NCBI GenBank assembly: GCA_001247695.2
Contig: LGRX02025851.1
Coordinates: 42,346-106,345 of the forward strand
Reading direction: 5' to 3'
From: Cymbomonas tetramitiformis
Lineage: Eukaryota; Chlorophyta; Pyramimonadophyceae; Pyramimonadales; Pyramimonadaceae
DNA length: 64,000 bases
The number at the start of each line of letters is the position of its first letter. Positions within the stretch are counted from its first letter, which is position 1. Under the pieces are notes generated by a model. It did not search any database, had not been told where the DNA came from, and worked only from the letters and a program-made list of their open reading frames with translations. Below are positions 9,718-20,770 of the stretch, one piece after another. The position numbers and the translations under genes were made by a program.

Positions 9718-9929
9718 TGTTAGAAATTTGGGCTTGTATATAAGAGCTTGGCATGTGATCTCAGAATTTCAAATTTTTTGTAGCTCTACGATCGTGTGTT
9801 GTGTTAAGATATGCCTGGATTATTACCGACACATGTGAATGTTAAAGATAAGTTGGATACATACGCGCGAGTGTCGAGGTTGCTCAGGGCTAGCAGTATT
9901 TGTCCCATCATATGCACGCGTTTGCGACA
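9718..9929 (+). repeat. 3' LTR copy 2 (tandem, empty MITE site)
   Basis: It starts TGTTAGAAATTTGGGC and ends GTTTGCGACA. It follows LTR copy 1 after only 16 bp (9702-9717), which equal the internal sequence before copy 1. The tandem arrangement fits unequal recombination, or a near-complete internal deletion of a second element. Confidence 0.75.
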
Positions 9930-10960
9930 ACCCCTCCACTCGCACCCGGCCATGGCCGGCTGCTTCTCCATCTTCTAGAGTTTTTTATTGCCTAGCACTT
10001 TGCTTTTTCTCTAGATGTCACCCCGCTGATAAGCGGGGTGAGCCCCTTTTGTGGGCGCGTTGTAGCAGAGGGAGTAGCCCCTGGTGTTTTCACTAGCCTG
10101 CTTTGCGGGGATACTGCACTCTCAGGACTTTGTCCCCTTTGCTAGCGTAAATGTTTTACTATTATTATTAAGCTCAATCTGCGTTACAACCCCGAAGTAA
10201 TATTCGCGCTATTTCGGTCCGGAGACTCGGGTTCGGGAGTAGAACAAGAGTGATCTGAACTCTGAATTCCGATTCTGAATCTGAATTCAGAATTGCCAAC
10301 CTTGAAAACGATACCTTAATGGGGAGGGGGTTATGGTTGCCGGGGGTGATGAGACTTCAGTCTTGGGACTAGGTAACCAGGTGAGAGGTGTTTACGTGTT
10401 ACAGTCAACGGAGTCAAATTAAATGCTGCTGACGTCGACAGGTTGATTGGATACCATGCAACGACAGGACGTTTTCCGTTCTCCAGCCAAACAGATGCAC
10501 GATCCAGTCGGAGTGATCGACTGGGAAGTGGGAACTCCAAGAGCCAAAAAACAAGGTTTATACTGGACTGCCGTGTGTGCTCCTAAACTGCTTCAAACGA
10601 GCACAGTTCGGCATTGAACGTTAAACAACGGAAGAGGTAATAGCAGCGATTCTGTTCAGAGCCTGGCATCTGTAACATTTTGCTGGTGATGAGAGATCCT
10701 TAACAAGAGATATCTTTCTCAGGGACCCAGCCTGTGTTTTATTGAGTTTTGTGAGTTACGTGAGCGATTGTTTGTTGCCTACTTCGCCTCTTGTTTGCTG
10801 GTTTTGTGTGAAGGAGTGTGGTATGCTTTCTAAATTGAATTGTGCCTCTAAATCATTTTCGTTGGAGTTCCATTGTGCAGTTCTGCTGTGAGCATATGCG
10901 TGCGACAGGGATGTACTCTGAAATGGTTGACTTGTTCCTCTCGGCAGAAATATAAGAGTC
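9930..10960. other. Unassigned region upstream of the tetraspan gene
   Basis: No convincing coding frame. It holds a perfect 9-bp stem with a GATA loop at 10019-10040 (CACCCCGCT / AGCGGGGTG), a GGCCATGGCC palindrome near 9948, and a run of GAATTC-like short repeats near 10255-10295. The last few hundred bases presumably contain the promoter and 5' UTR of the gene starting at 10961, but no distinct element beyond ATATAAG just before the start codon stands out. Confidence 0.4.
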
Positions 10961-13900
10961 ATGGCGTTCGAAGACTTAGATCTAACTGTTACTCGGAGCC
11001 CGCGGTTCCTTTGCTATGCAGTCGGATGGGTAGGTCCTGCCGGCATTAATGCTAAATATTTTCTGTTTGCTTTCGTGTGGGTAATATGAATATCGTGGTT
11101 CCCGTATGATGATGTTATACCCTAGTTTTATTCGAGCGTTTGTTGTGCGCACCTGGACAGTTATTCGCCATGATCGCGTTCTCCTGCATGTCCAGTCAAC
11201 AAGATGGCCTGAAAGGGGTGGACAGTGACTGTGGTGAAGACGGCTGTGGCTTTGACCAATATACAGAGTTCCAGTAATTCCCGATCTACAAACCTGGGTC
11301 TTTTTCTTACAACACCCAGCTTTGTTCTTACTTGTCTTGGGGCTTCGCAGGTATTTAGTGGCAGTCGGTGTATTGTACTGGATCCTGTCTTCATTCCTCA
11401 TGATTGGTCATCTCTTGAAGAAGCGCACAACGGACTTTCAGGTGATTCGGTTTGTTCGAGTCTCGTGAGACCTGCAACTCGGTACACAAAAACATCATTT
11501 TGTCCCTCTTGATATTGCCGCTGGTTTGATAAGATCTTGGCAGTATTTTTCGCAACGTATCGCAACGTGTTGCTGCTCTCCAGAGCGGCTTCGAGACCTC
11601 GCCCCAGCCTGGTGAATACTGCGCTACGACTTGCAAATTTGCAGGAACTCGTTACTTGCAGCGCCGTTAATTTGCTTGTATTCGTCGCGTTCTGCGCGGG
11701 TGCCACTAAGTGCGAAGACGACTATGGCAAGACGGTCTGCGACGGCGCTACCAACGCACAAGCGGCTGTTGTAAGAGCGATCTACCATTTTCCTCAGATT
11801 CCTCTCCGCTCACCCTTCCCAGCTGCACTCTCACGGTCTGCATCTTTACCGCACGCGTCCGTTAGTTGCCTAACCCGCTGAGAACCTTGGGACATAACTG
11901 CTCATGGACGGCCTGATTGAATGCCCCAAGAAAAGGCGCGTGCTGAGGCTTGGGCCATCTCAATATTGCGCCGGGCTTGACGAGCTTTCCGCGTCCTTCG
12001 AAGAACTGTTTGACGAAGGTGACTTCTAAACGCAGGCTTCAAATTAACCAGAGGCCTTTGACTTGAGTAATTCCGCGGTGATGGTTTTATAGGTATTCAC
12101 GTTCTTCCTCTGGTTGGCGGCGACGGGCAGCTGCTTCTTCATCTTCAAGGACTGGTATGTCAAGTCGCCCGGCTTCCTGCGTGTTTCTTGACTGTAGGCA
12201 GCACGTCCGTGTAATGCAGAGGCCTTCCAGTTATTTGAGCACTTGCACCTTCGGCCCCTGTTTGTGGTTGTTGTCCGTCACTAAATATGGAGTTTTGGCG
12301 CGAATCTTGAAAATCATCCATCTCTGCGAGTGAAGCTGCCTATCTTGGTAGGTGAAGCTGTCCTAGAATCTCCTTCTGGGCTCCTTAATTCTTGATGTCA
12401 CATGCCCCTGGGCTCGAAGCACATGTCCTTTGCGAGGTACGACAAGCATGCTGATGGGTGGGAAGGACGCGCGAGAGCGCTCAGATGCTGAGCTTGGCGG
12501 ACGGCCGTATGCTTGTCGTGGGCACTGCTGTGCATTATGTGAAATTAGGACAGGATCCCGGCGGCTAAGACTCTGTGTTCTATGAAGTGCGGAAGCTTAC
12601 CTGCAGGGATAATTCACTGCTCCCGGTATGATGGCTTCTGTGTGCGGCGCAGGCGAGAGGACCACTATGAAGGCATGCCTGAGGCATTTTCAGATGCTCT
12701 CAGCGCGGAAGGTGGAAAGGTCGGCGGCATGGGGGCCGGCTTCACCCCACCTCCCCCCGTGCCTACGGTGTCCGCCTCGACCCAGACATACGGTAAGTGG
12801 TGTCTTCCCCCGAGTCAGTGGCGTTCCGATGCACGAACGAAAAGTATACCCGCCAAAGCCCCGTCAGAGGCATGGCTTGCGAGCCGCATGTTGTTACTGC
12901 ACAACTGATCGAAGTTACAGTGTGAGAAGTTAATCGGTGTCTCCGCTTCTTATGCCAACAGCTCTGCGTGGCCGCTTTTCAGTGTTTGATACTGCGCCGG
13001 CTCGATGTGTCCACATATCTATACTTGGTATTGCGCCGGCAAAAGGTGGACACGGGTCTGTGCTTGTATTGCGCCGGCAAAAGGTGGACACGGGTCTGTG
13101 CTTGTATTGCGCCGGCAAAAGGTTAAAAGGTGGACACGGGTCATGAAAAGGTGGATCTGTGCCTTTCTGTGCTTGGTACTGCGCCGGCAAAAGGTGGACA
13201 CGGGTCTGTGCTTGGTACTGCACCAGTTATTCATGAAGATGTGCCTTTGCTTAGTATTGTGCCGGTAATGGACGAACGCGTGTTTGTGCTCGGTATTGCA
13301 CCAAATATGGATGGACATGTGTCTCCGGTTGGTATTGCACCGGTTACGGATGGACACGGGTCTCTGCTTGGTACTGCACCAATTGTGGATGGACACGTGT
13401 CTGTGCTTGGTATCACACCATTTATGGATGGCTCTGTGTCTGTGCTTTGCGCTGTTTATGGGTGATCACATGTCCTTGCTTGGTATTGTGCCTTTTACGA
13501 GAAGACACTTGCTGGTCTCTGCTTAGTATTGCACTATTTTGGGGTGGATATGTGTCTATGCTTGCTATTACACTTCGCATGCGCGGACATGTGTCTCTGT
13601 TTGACACTACACCAGCTGTGGGTGGGCATGTATCTCTGCTTCCTATTGCACCAGCAATGGGCAGACGCGTGTTTCCGCTGGGTATTGCACCGGCTATGGG
13701 CAGACACGAGCCTCTTAGTATTATATCACCTCGATTAGGTTTACTCACAAGGTCACAAGGTCATGCCGGAGAACGCCCCCTGTTAACCTCTCAACATAAT
13801 CTGAAACACAACTGCTGAATCTCGTCCACCCAGTCTCAACTCTTTCCATTTGGCTTTTGTCCCAGGGACCACCGGACAACCTCAGCCTGGATTTCAGAGT

Positions 13901-13996
13901 GGTGGTGGCCCGCCACCACCTTTCGCAGCAGCATCTAATGCAGAGGCTCAGCCGTTTGCCCAACAAGCTGTCTTGCAAGCAGACTCTGCAAACTGA
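10961..13996 (+). CDS. Four-helix (MARVEL-like) membrane protein, seven exons
   Basis: The only clear host gene. Exons read by eye: 10961-11029, 11161-11273, 11351-11441, 11645-11770, 12093-12154, 12653-12792, 13866-13996. All introns are GT...AG, all phases match, and the sum is 732 nt (243 residues plus stop). The protein has a short N-terminus, helix 1 (residues about 15-33), a Cys-containing loop ending DQYTEFQ, helix 2 (YLVAVGVLYWILSSFLMIG), helix 3 (CSAVNLLVFVAFCAGA), a second Cys-containing loop (KCEDDYGKTVC), helix 4 (VFTFFLWLAATGSCFIF) and a Pro/Gln/Gly-rich C-terminal tail. Four helices with paired cysteines in the loops fit MARVEL/synaptogyrin/SCAMP-like tetraspan proteins of the secretory pathway; the exact family is inference. 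The exon 2 acceptor could alternatively lie about 30 nt upstream. ATG 10961 gives the cleanest N-terminus. Confidence 0.65.
11904..12029 (+). CDS. 41-codon ORF inside intron 4 with NLS-like and acidic motifs
   Basis: A short frame with ATG at 11904 and TAA at 12027-12029 lies wholly in intron 4 of the membrane-protein gene. The product has a basic cluster PKKRRV close to a classical nuclear-localisation signal and an acidic end DELSASFEELFDEGDF. It may be a nested microprotein, an alternative exon or chance. No homologue is recognised, and length alone gives no support. Confidence 0.2.
   Translation: MDGLIECPKKRRVLRLGPSQYCAGLDELSASFEELFDEGDF
13015..13735 (+). repeat. Minisatellite of about 40-42 bp in the last intron
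   Basis: Roughly 17 diverging copies of a unit like TTGGTATTGCACCGG...ATGGACACGGGTCTGTGC. The first units, with GCGCCGGCAAAAGGTGGACA, are nearly identical; later ones drift. The array fills most of the 1,073-bp intron 6 (12793-13865) of the membrane-protein gene. Part of the array is open on both strands, but that is a by-product of the repeat. Confidence 0.85.
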
Positions 13997-14745
13997 ACCC
14001 TTAAGGAGCAATTTCGATATAAAGTGGGGATGCAACATGAGGAGAGATGAGGTACAAGCTTCTTCGTAGCCCTTGTATTTCTGTCTCAAGAATCTGTGTC
14101 CACCTGTAGTAAGAATTGTGTCAGAAGTTTTTAAGGTCTAGAACAATAACTACATACTACATAAGGGGAAAATATGTGTCCCATTTGAAAGATGGACATG
14201 GCCCGAAATAATTATTTGTTTAGATTTTCTGACATGGCAAGCTTTATGTTGACCAATTTTGAGAGGAAGACTTTCAACATGCATGCATTTTTTTCATATG
14301 ATGTAGATCACGACTGGATTTTTAACAACATTGTGGTGGGCATCAGTTTGGTTTCGTCAGCAAATTGCTTAAAGTATAAGTGATGACACACAGACTCAGT
14401 GGTTGCCGAAATAACTGCCTCACAGCAACATTTATCATAAATGCAATTATATCTATCATGCTTTTTCTTGATACACACTGAAAAACACTGCGACAGAATA
14501 AGTGGAACAATGAAGGTCTTCCTCTTTCAATGAAACCATTGCATCCTGCCGTGCGGCCCTCGCACTTTGCTTAGCCATTGCGTACCGTACATCCAACATG
14601 TTTTACTTAGCTGGCCCAAACGCAGACTCCAATGAACAATGAACTTTGTGAGGTTGCCTTGACTCGTTTAAAGTTAGAACGCAGTAGTATACTACCGATT
14701 ATAGCCTGCCCCCAAAACCCTAAAGACTAAAATAAATGATTACTA
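13997..14745. other. 3' flank of the host gene; nothing recognised
   Basis: This probably includes the 3' UTR of the membrane-protein gene. No coding frame or repeat is convincing. Base composition drops towards AT-rich after about 14700, where the polinton-like element is taken to begin. No terminal repeat or target duplication could be identified at that border. Confidence 0.4.
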
Positions 14746-14942
14746 AATACAAGAGAAAGCCCTAAAGAAATAATTACATAATAAATAGGGAATAAATTAC
14801 GTGATTAAATGTGAGTACAATAAAAAACAAAAATAAATAAATAAAAAATCTGCAATAAAAAGATAAAGATAAAAATTGTAAGTAAATGAAAAGTGAATTA
14901 ATTAAGTTTACAATAGACATATGTTAATTGTTCTTAAATCAT

Positions 14943-15338
14943 TTATGGAAGTTTTAAAAACCTTTCGAGTACTTCATGTTTTCTACCACTAACTTTTGAA
15001 TTGTTAATTTTACATAAGATTTTTAATTTTTCCAATGTATAATAACATATATAAAAAATTGATTTTAGTATATCTCTATTCATACATCCGTTGACTTGTG
15101 ATTTACCTCCTTCGACACGTAAATTATTATACCAATTGTTACAATAAACATGTTCTATATTATTTAATAATCCTATTTTATTTTTACGGTCGGGGATTAT
15201 AGCTTTGTTTGCTATATATCCATCAACTCTAAATTTACCTTGTTGATGTTCACTTGTCAATTGATTCAATACCACCTTCATTTTCGATTGATGCTTCATA
15301 AAAATCTCAAGAGGAAGTTCTTTGAATGTGGTATTCAT
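14943..15338 (-). CDS. F-box-like / SAP-like small protein (polinton-like element)
   Basis: 131 residues, intact. The N-terminus TFKELPLEIFMKHQSKM resembles the start of an F-box (LPxEI). The C-terminus CKINNSKVSGRKHEVLERFL fits a SAP DNA-binding helix-turn-helix. It has the same architecture as the broken gene at 54782-55171. Both motifs are common in large DNA viruses and polinton-like elements; a role in recruiting ubiquitin ligase or binding DNA is inference. It sits downstream of fibre B on the same strand. Confidence 0.5.
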   Translation of the reverse strand: MNTTFKELPLEIFMKHQSKMKVVLNQLTSEHQQGKFRVDGYIANKAIIPDRKNKIGLLNNIEHVYCNNWYNNLRVEGGKSQVNGCMNRDILKSIFYICYYTLEKLKILCKINNSKVSGRKHEVLERFLKLP

Positions 15339-15589
15339 CTTGCTTTGTTTACACTACTGAGTTACACTCTTTAAGTGGATTTTATTTTTTTGAGGTGTTT
15401 TGTCCCCCTGAAAAAACCGAAGAAATTCATTACTAAAATAACGGTATAGGTATCAATTCCAATACAAAACGTAAAGTGTTATTTGCAAATTGTTCGCCGA
15501 AAAAGTCCATTATTCTTAACTCAACTTCGTTATCAGCTTCAATATAATTTACACTTGAATTTAATGTAGATTTTTTGCTTTTGTGGTAT

Positions 15590-16693
15590 TTACCGTTTTG
15601 TTGAACATCTCAAGAGATATTCCGTACCAATCTTTGGTTGAATTGAAGTATCGGCGTGTGTTATCTTAAACTTGATATCATCTGTACCATCACTAATTAT
15701 AGTAGCAAAATCCAAGTAAATAATAAAACTATCATCAGGAAATTGAATGGTTCGTATATTTTCATCTCCGGGTGCTGAAAGCGTCGTTACTCTTGAAATT
15801 CCTGCACAATTCAATTCTTTTTTTACTCTCAACTCATCGACATACAAGACAGGAGTTTGAACAACATCAGCTTCTATTAAATTAGCACCTTGGATATCAC
15901 CTAACATGTTAATTCTAAAAAATTCATTTGCTGGTATAATAGGTCGTTTTTTAAACTGCAAAGCATACACTGAATTAACTCCTGCTAAATCAACCAGTGA
16001 TGTATTCAAATCTATAAATGTTGAATTAGCAGATTTTGGCCCTTGTAATTCTAAATTTGTCTTGGAACCTGATTGTACAACGTTGACAATTCCACCATTA
16101 ATTCTAATATTATTGCATTCTATATCATTACATTATATATCCCTGCGACCATTAATATCACCCGACATGTTAATTCTGAAAAACCTATTTGTAGCTGCAT
16201 CAGGTTTCCTTTGAAAATTTATGAAATATATCGTTGAAGCATTTGGTATGTCTACACCTGCGGTATTTGAATTTATGAAACTATCACCTGATGTTTTATT
16301 TCCAAATAAATCAATATTTGTGGTATTATCTGGTGCGACCAGTTCTGTTCTCCCATTGATTTTTGCATCACCATTTACTATCAAACCGAAAGTTGTATTT
16401 ACTTGCGGTTCACTGCCTGTAACAATTATAAGACTATTATCAGTTCCATCCTTCAGTTCAATTTGTGCAGTTCCATTATTTAAAATATTGTTCGAATATC
16501 GGAAGTTTATAATTGAAGTATTTAAAACGTCTCTGCCGTATAGATTGTTTACGTATACGTCACCAACTGTCCTTTCTATATCATTAACACCGGGTAGGTT
16601 TTGCCACTTAGTTGACCCACCACTTGGGGCGTTTCCGTTTACCGTATCACATGGTATATTTTTACAAACAATATCGTTTCCAAAAGAAGACAT
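15590..16693 (-). pseudogene. Fibre-like beta-rich protein B with one internal stop
   Basis: One reading frame of about 367 codons on the minus strand, broken by a TAA at 16133-16135. Two copies of a module ending FFRINMxGDIxG occur (about 16160 and 15920), each preceded by an aromatic-rich VYALQF or IYFINF strand, so the protein is internally repetitive. Asn/Thr/Gly-rich short strands without long helices fit a viral fibre or spike. It lies 15 bp downstream of fibre A, same direction, so the two probably form a transcription unit. The assignment rests on composition and context, not on a recognised family. Confidence 0.5.
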
Positions 16694-16708
16694 ATGATAT
16701 ATATTAAA

Positions 16709-17220
16709 TTACAATTTAAAATCAGGTTTGATCCAAACCAATATTCCCGAACCCGGAGTTGTTATAACTTTACTTTCCATACAAACACCGATAATTCCAA
16801 CATTATTTGTAGTAATTTGTGAAGAATTGACTGAACCTCCCGGTGCACAACCTAACATTTGACCTTTGACACAACTTCCATCAATAGCTTTGCAAGTTGT
16901 GAATCCCTTTGTACAAACAAAACACGAATTTCCGGTTGTTGAATTTTGAACACAAACACCAATAGGCATACAATTTTGATTAGATTGACTTGCCGACGCT
17001 GAATATATTTTTACACCATTTACATCTGAAAAATCATCAGAAAATTGAACAATATCTCCAGCACTTATTGTTCCTCCAGTATTATTTTCAAAAGTGAATA
17101 CATCACCTGTATGAGGAACCGGACTTGTGGGTAATGTCGCCGTATATGCATTTGTCAAACCTGTCAAAGGAATTCCTGAGGTCGTCAATGATGATGTTGG
17201 CGTTGTATATGCACAGTCTA
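16709..17220 (-). CDS. Fibre A, distal (C-terminal) part
   Basis: C-terminal 170 or so residues of a fibre-like protein, with TAA just before 16709. It is rich in Thr/Ser/Gly with hydrophobic strands and several Cys, and contains MPIGVCVQNSTTGNSCFV. The frame continues across the DNA-transposon insertion: removing 17221-36747 and one copy of the duplicated TCTA joins this part in phase to the segment at 36752-37285. The gene was therefore intact at the time of insertion. The protein probably decorates the particle of the polinton-like element. Confidence 0.6.
17217..17220. other. Target-site duplication TCTA, left copy
   Basis: TCTA directly precedes the left inverted repeat of the DNA transposon. 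The partner copy is at 36748-36751. Removing the element and one copy restores a continuous fibre A frame, which supports the duplication. Confidence 0.8.
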
Positions 17221-17247
17221 AACACACTATTCGATGAAAATGACATT
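17221..17247 (+). repeat. Left terminal inverted repeat of the DNA transposon
   Basis: 27 bases beginning AACACACTATTCG, identical to the reverse complement of 36721-36747. Similarity continues weakly inward (TCATGTG versus TCATATG). Confidence 0.9.
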
Positions 17248-17491
17248 CTCATGTGAAAATGATATTGCCTTATTTACCTCATGATAGGATTAAAAAGCCG
17301 CATTTTAACAGTCAAGAACATGCAAGTGCAGGTTGTGCATTAGATTTAATGGTTTTTATGATACAAAATTGAGGTCAAATGCACTTTTTCGAAATCTAGG
17401 AGGAGTGAAAACACAAAGAACTTTTGACTCGGAATCTATATACACGTTATACACATATTATTTACATGTTTTTTTTCAGTCTTGCTTTACG

Positions 17492-18121
17492 TGTCAGGGT
17501 TATGACCGATGACATATGTGTCATACATGTCATACCTGTCATACCTGTCATACATGTCATACCATGTCATGTCATGTCATGTCATATATTATTATGACAG
17601 TCGGTCGTGTCATATATTATTATGACAGTCGACAGTATGGTCGATCATGACTGTACAGGTCGAGTCGCGTCATACATTTATGACAGTCGTCAGTACGGTC
17701 GACGATGACTGTACATGTCGCCAGATGATTATGTCATATCATCAGGCATCCCTGTCATCGAGAGTTCGTATGATTGAACTCGAAGATGGCAAAGCAAAGA
17801 TACATCTTGGAAACAAACCAAGAACCATCTTTAGCTTTCAGCATGCGCGGAACTCGCATGTGCAGCATGAACGAACTAGTCGTTATTACCATGCTGGTCG
17901 TTCAACCTACGTCTCGGGTTCACAACCCAATGGCGGTACCATCTAAGATGATGGGTGACGTAGGTATAAAAGTGAGGAAGCGTTGTGCTTCAGCAGATCT
18001 TCTACGGAGACTGCACTCACAAAATTCCGCTTATACGTACACTTGCATTGCTGTTCAACTTTGCAGTGTTACTTTTGTATATTGATAATATATCGCGGCG
18101 CTTGTATGTTTAGCCGTAACA
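17492..18121 (+). repeat. Family A 5' LTR
   Basis: 630 bp, TG...CA ends. The 5' part is an array of GTCATACATGTCATACC-like units followed by GTCATATATTATTATGACAGTC repeats. A TATA box (GGTATAAAAGTGAGG) lies at about 17963-17977. It is nearly identical to 30733-31356, which implies recent insertion relative to the decay seen elsewhere. Confidence 0.85.
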
Positions 18122-20765
18122 ATGGTATTCTAAACTCGTCAAGGCACGAACACGAGAACTCAAGTGAGTGCAGCGTTAGATATTGTATATATCACATTGT
18201 TCGCAGGTTGCAGGTTCGCGCATACAAGCAACAGCGCTCGCAGTTATACTGAATATCTGCAAACCGAATAATAAATACGCTCGAATATCGACAGCATACG
18301 GATTGCGCGAGGATTGATCATCGCGAACATATCCGCAGCTGACAGCATTCGCAGAGAAATCGTCTTAATACTATAAGCGACAAGGTGTGCGCACAGTATA
18401 CGGATCGTATACATATGATGTCAAAATTCGCAGGATTGTCACGGTATGCGAGATGCAGATGCGCTAGTGAAAAATGACCGTCAGTACGTATGATTCGCAT
18501 CAGCTGCGAATGGACGTACGAAATTTCGTTAAACAGCGCGATCGCATTCATTTATGCGACAATACACCGGCGACAATGAGATACTTTGTGAAATAATTGG
18601 CAACATCGATTTTCGCAAATGATCTGCTTGAATCGTATACAATAATCCGCTCGTACGATGATTTTTAGCTCGTCAGCGCGATGTGCACCTGTCATGATTT
18701 CATCGGATGCAATAAACGCACGATTTTAGGGCGCATGATTCCTGATGTATCTACATGCAGCGAGACATTCATTTGTCTACAGTGTCCGCCATCCGTACAT
18801 ATGCCATGTTGCGCGCGTCAATATCCTCTGCAGAATAATTGTATACTCGCAGGGATATTTTGGATGGATGCATGACGGACACATGATTACTATACTGCAG
18901 CATTTTACACCACATATTGATGACTGCAGAAATATTTCAAACCGTCAGCATTTGTATGCTTATTGCAATATAGTGTGCAAAAGATGTATATACCGAGTTT
19001 GCAATGATTGCATTATATACCAACATGCAGCACATGAGTATATGCAGCACACACCAGCATGCAGCACGCACCAACATGCAGCATTACACCATGTATACAT
19101 TCTATACTGAGTGACTGCAATATTGTAAGTTGTGTATGCATCACGTTAGCAGATGTTATGTATAAACCAGCTTGATCACGTTAGCAGCTGGAATATGTGA
19201 CATTATATTACAATGCATCAGACATGCACATAAGCATACTTGCTGTGCATGTTAACTATATTCGAACCCATATAGTGTAAGGTGCCTATTCAATGATCTC
19301 AACACAATAATTAGCTCGTTATGACCCGGTGGAGTCGAGATACTCTTCGGACCACATATCGTTCTATTGTGGATCACTGAAAGGATTGCTCACCGGAACT
19401 ATATGTGAAATAAACCAGCAACGCATTATTGTGAATGAGATGATCTCAGGACTACAACAACCCCTAACCTGATATATATCATGCTAGATTCATTCAGTAC
19501 ATGGTATGCTGATTATCATCCTGCATGATAAACTGTTTGGGAATGTTGAAATATCCAGAACTTATCTTCTTGTAAGTGTATAAAAGTGAACACACACACT
19601 AGGTACTAATCAGTAGTACCATACACTGCACATCACCAAGCATTCATCATACATGTTAAGATTCACTGACTCAAAGTGAATAAATTAACTATATTATGTA
19701 TGATAATATGGATCCCACTTCCAAACACATGTGCGTGGAAGTGTCAGTGATGGCGATACATAAGGGAACAGGATAAGAAACCATGCTGAAGGGCTGGATG
19801 GAGAATATCTCCAGACCCGAAGGCATTATACAATGCTCAAATAAGCAGCTGGTCACTGCTGAGCATTGTCCACTCGTCTCACATATCAGCTGGAGCAACT
19901 ACAACAAGTACATTGCATTATGATAGTTGATTCAGAATTGATCAGCTCAATTTGCATGTAACATACAGATCAGTTTTCATATGATTTCTGACAATAGTAT
20001 AAAGGACATTCACACACACATAAATGTGTTGTGTGAAGTTGCTGTGATTGTATCCAGCAAAGTCCAGATTTGTTCCAAATGAGATATATCACTTTGATAA
20101 ATCTTAAGAGCACAGACCTATGCTCAAACAAATCATAGGTTGAGAAATATCACTAAAGTGGGTGTTTCCACTTAAGTTGATTAATATATACATAAACCAG
20201 AAAAGTACATTTGCTGTGCATGGGTTTAAATCAGTAAAACCCAGAATGCTGTCAACTGTAAATGTTGATATACAGCACAACTCACTTATTTGCTATGAAA
20301 AAATGTCATATGCAAAAGTGAAGTTCCTTGTAATGATTCTGTACTTACATTTCACATTTACACTGAAATATGTCACCACAGCAATATTTCAGACAGCTTA
20401 AAAAAGCTATAAAATGGGTGAAAAAGCTCCACGTTTAAATTCAAAATGAAAAATGTGTGCCCATTTTATGTAAGATTATGATTTTATACCTATTAAGGTA
20501 TCAGAAAATCATAATGACACATGTCATATCAGTGTGACACCCTAAAATATTAGGTGTTGAATATATATGGGTAACGCTATTGCTATGGCAATAAATCGCT
20601 CAAAATGCTCTACGTTAAATACGTAAAACAACATTTTGAAAATTTCGGATTGATTTTTTTTGCTAAAATGAATATTTATATATCAAATAACAATCCTTGA
20701 TTTATGCAGCATGTGTAACGCCCTGTAACAACCCTAAAATTAAATGTGTGTAACAGGGGTGTAAC
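18122..20765 (+). other. Family A leader and left interior, non-coding
   Basis: This starts with the putative primer-binding site and is homologous to 587-1843 up to about 19410. It contains one copy of the CCAGCT...AGCTGG hairpin (about 19163) and scattered AT-rich sequence with repeated GTAAC(A)CCCTAAA-type motifs near 20540-20760. Only short frames occur, none with recognisable domains. Confidence 0.5.
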
Positions 20766-20770
20766 GTACC

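Larger units (their letters stand above)
1844..9929 (+). mobile_element. Ty3/gypsy element with C5-methyltransferase and PHD finger (degraded)
   Basis: A Ty3/gypsy retrotransposon on the plus strand. Order: RT and RNase H (about 2.88-4.4 kb), DNA cytosine-C5 methyltransferase (4.88-5.48 kb), poly-lysine linker, zinc-binding and DDE integrase (6.6-7.3 kb), PHD finger (7.75-7.89 kb), amino-methyltransferase-like domain (8.4-8.9 kb), polypurine tract (9014-9029), then two tandem LTRs. No gag and no clear 5' LTR could be found. About 1 kb before the RT (1844-2880) is GC-rich and reads as Trp/Val-rich translation that does not resemble a capsid protein. The element entered the family A leader near 1843. 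It carries one in-frame stop and at least two frameshifts, so this copy looks inactive. Confidence 0.8.

Noticed and set aside
13015..13735. Open frames on both strands across the minisatellite taken as genes
   Set aside because: They arise from the repeat unit and lie within an intron whose flanking exons join in phase.
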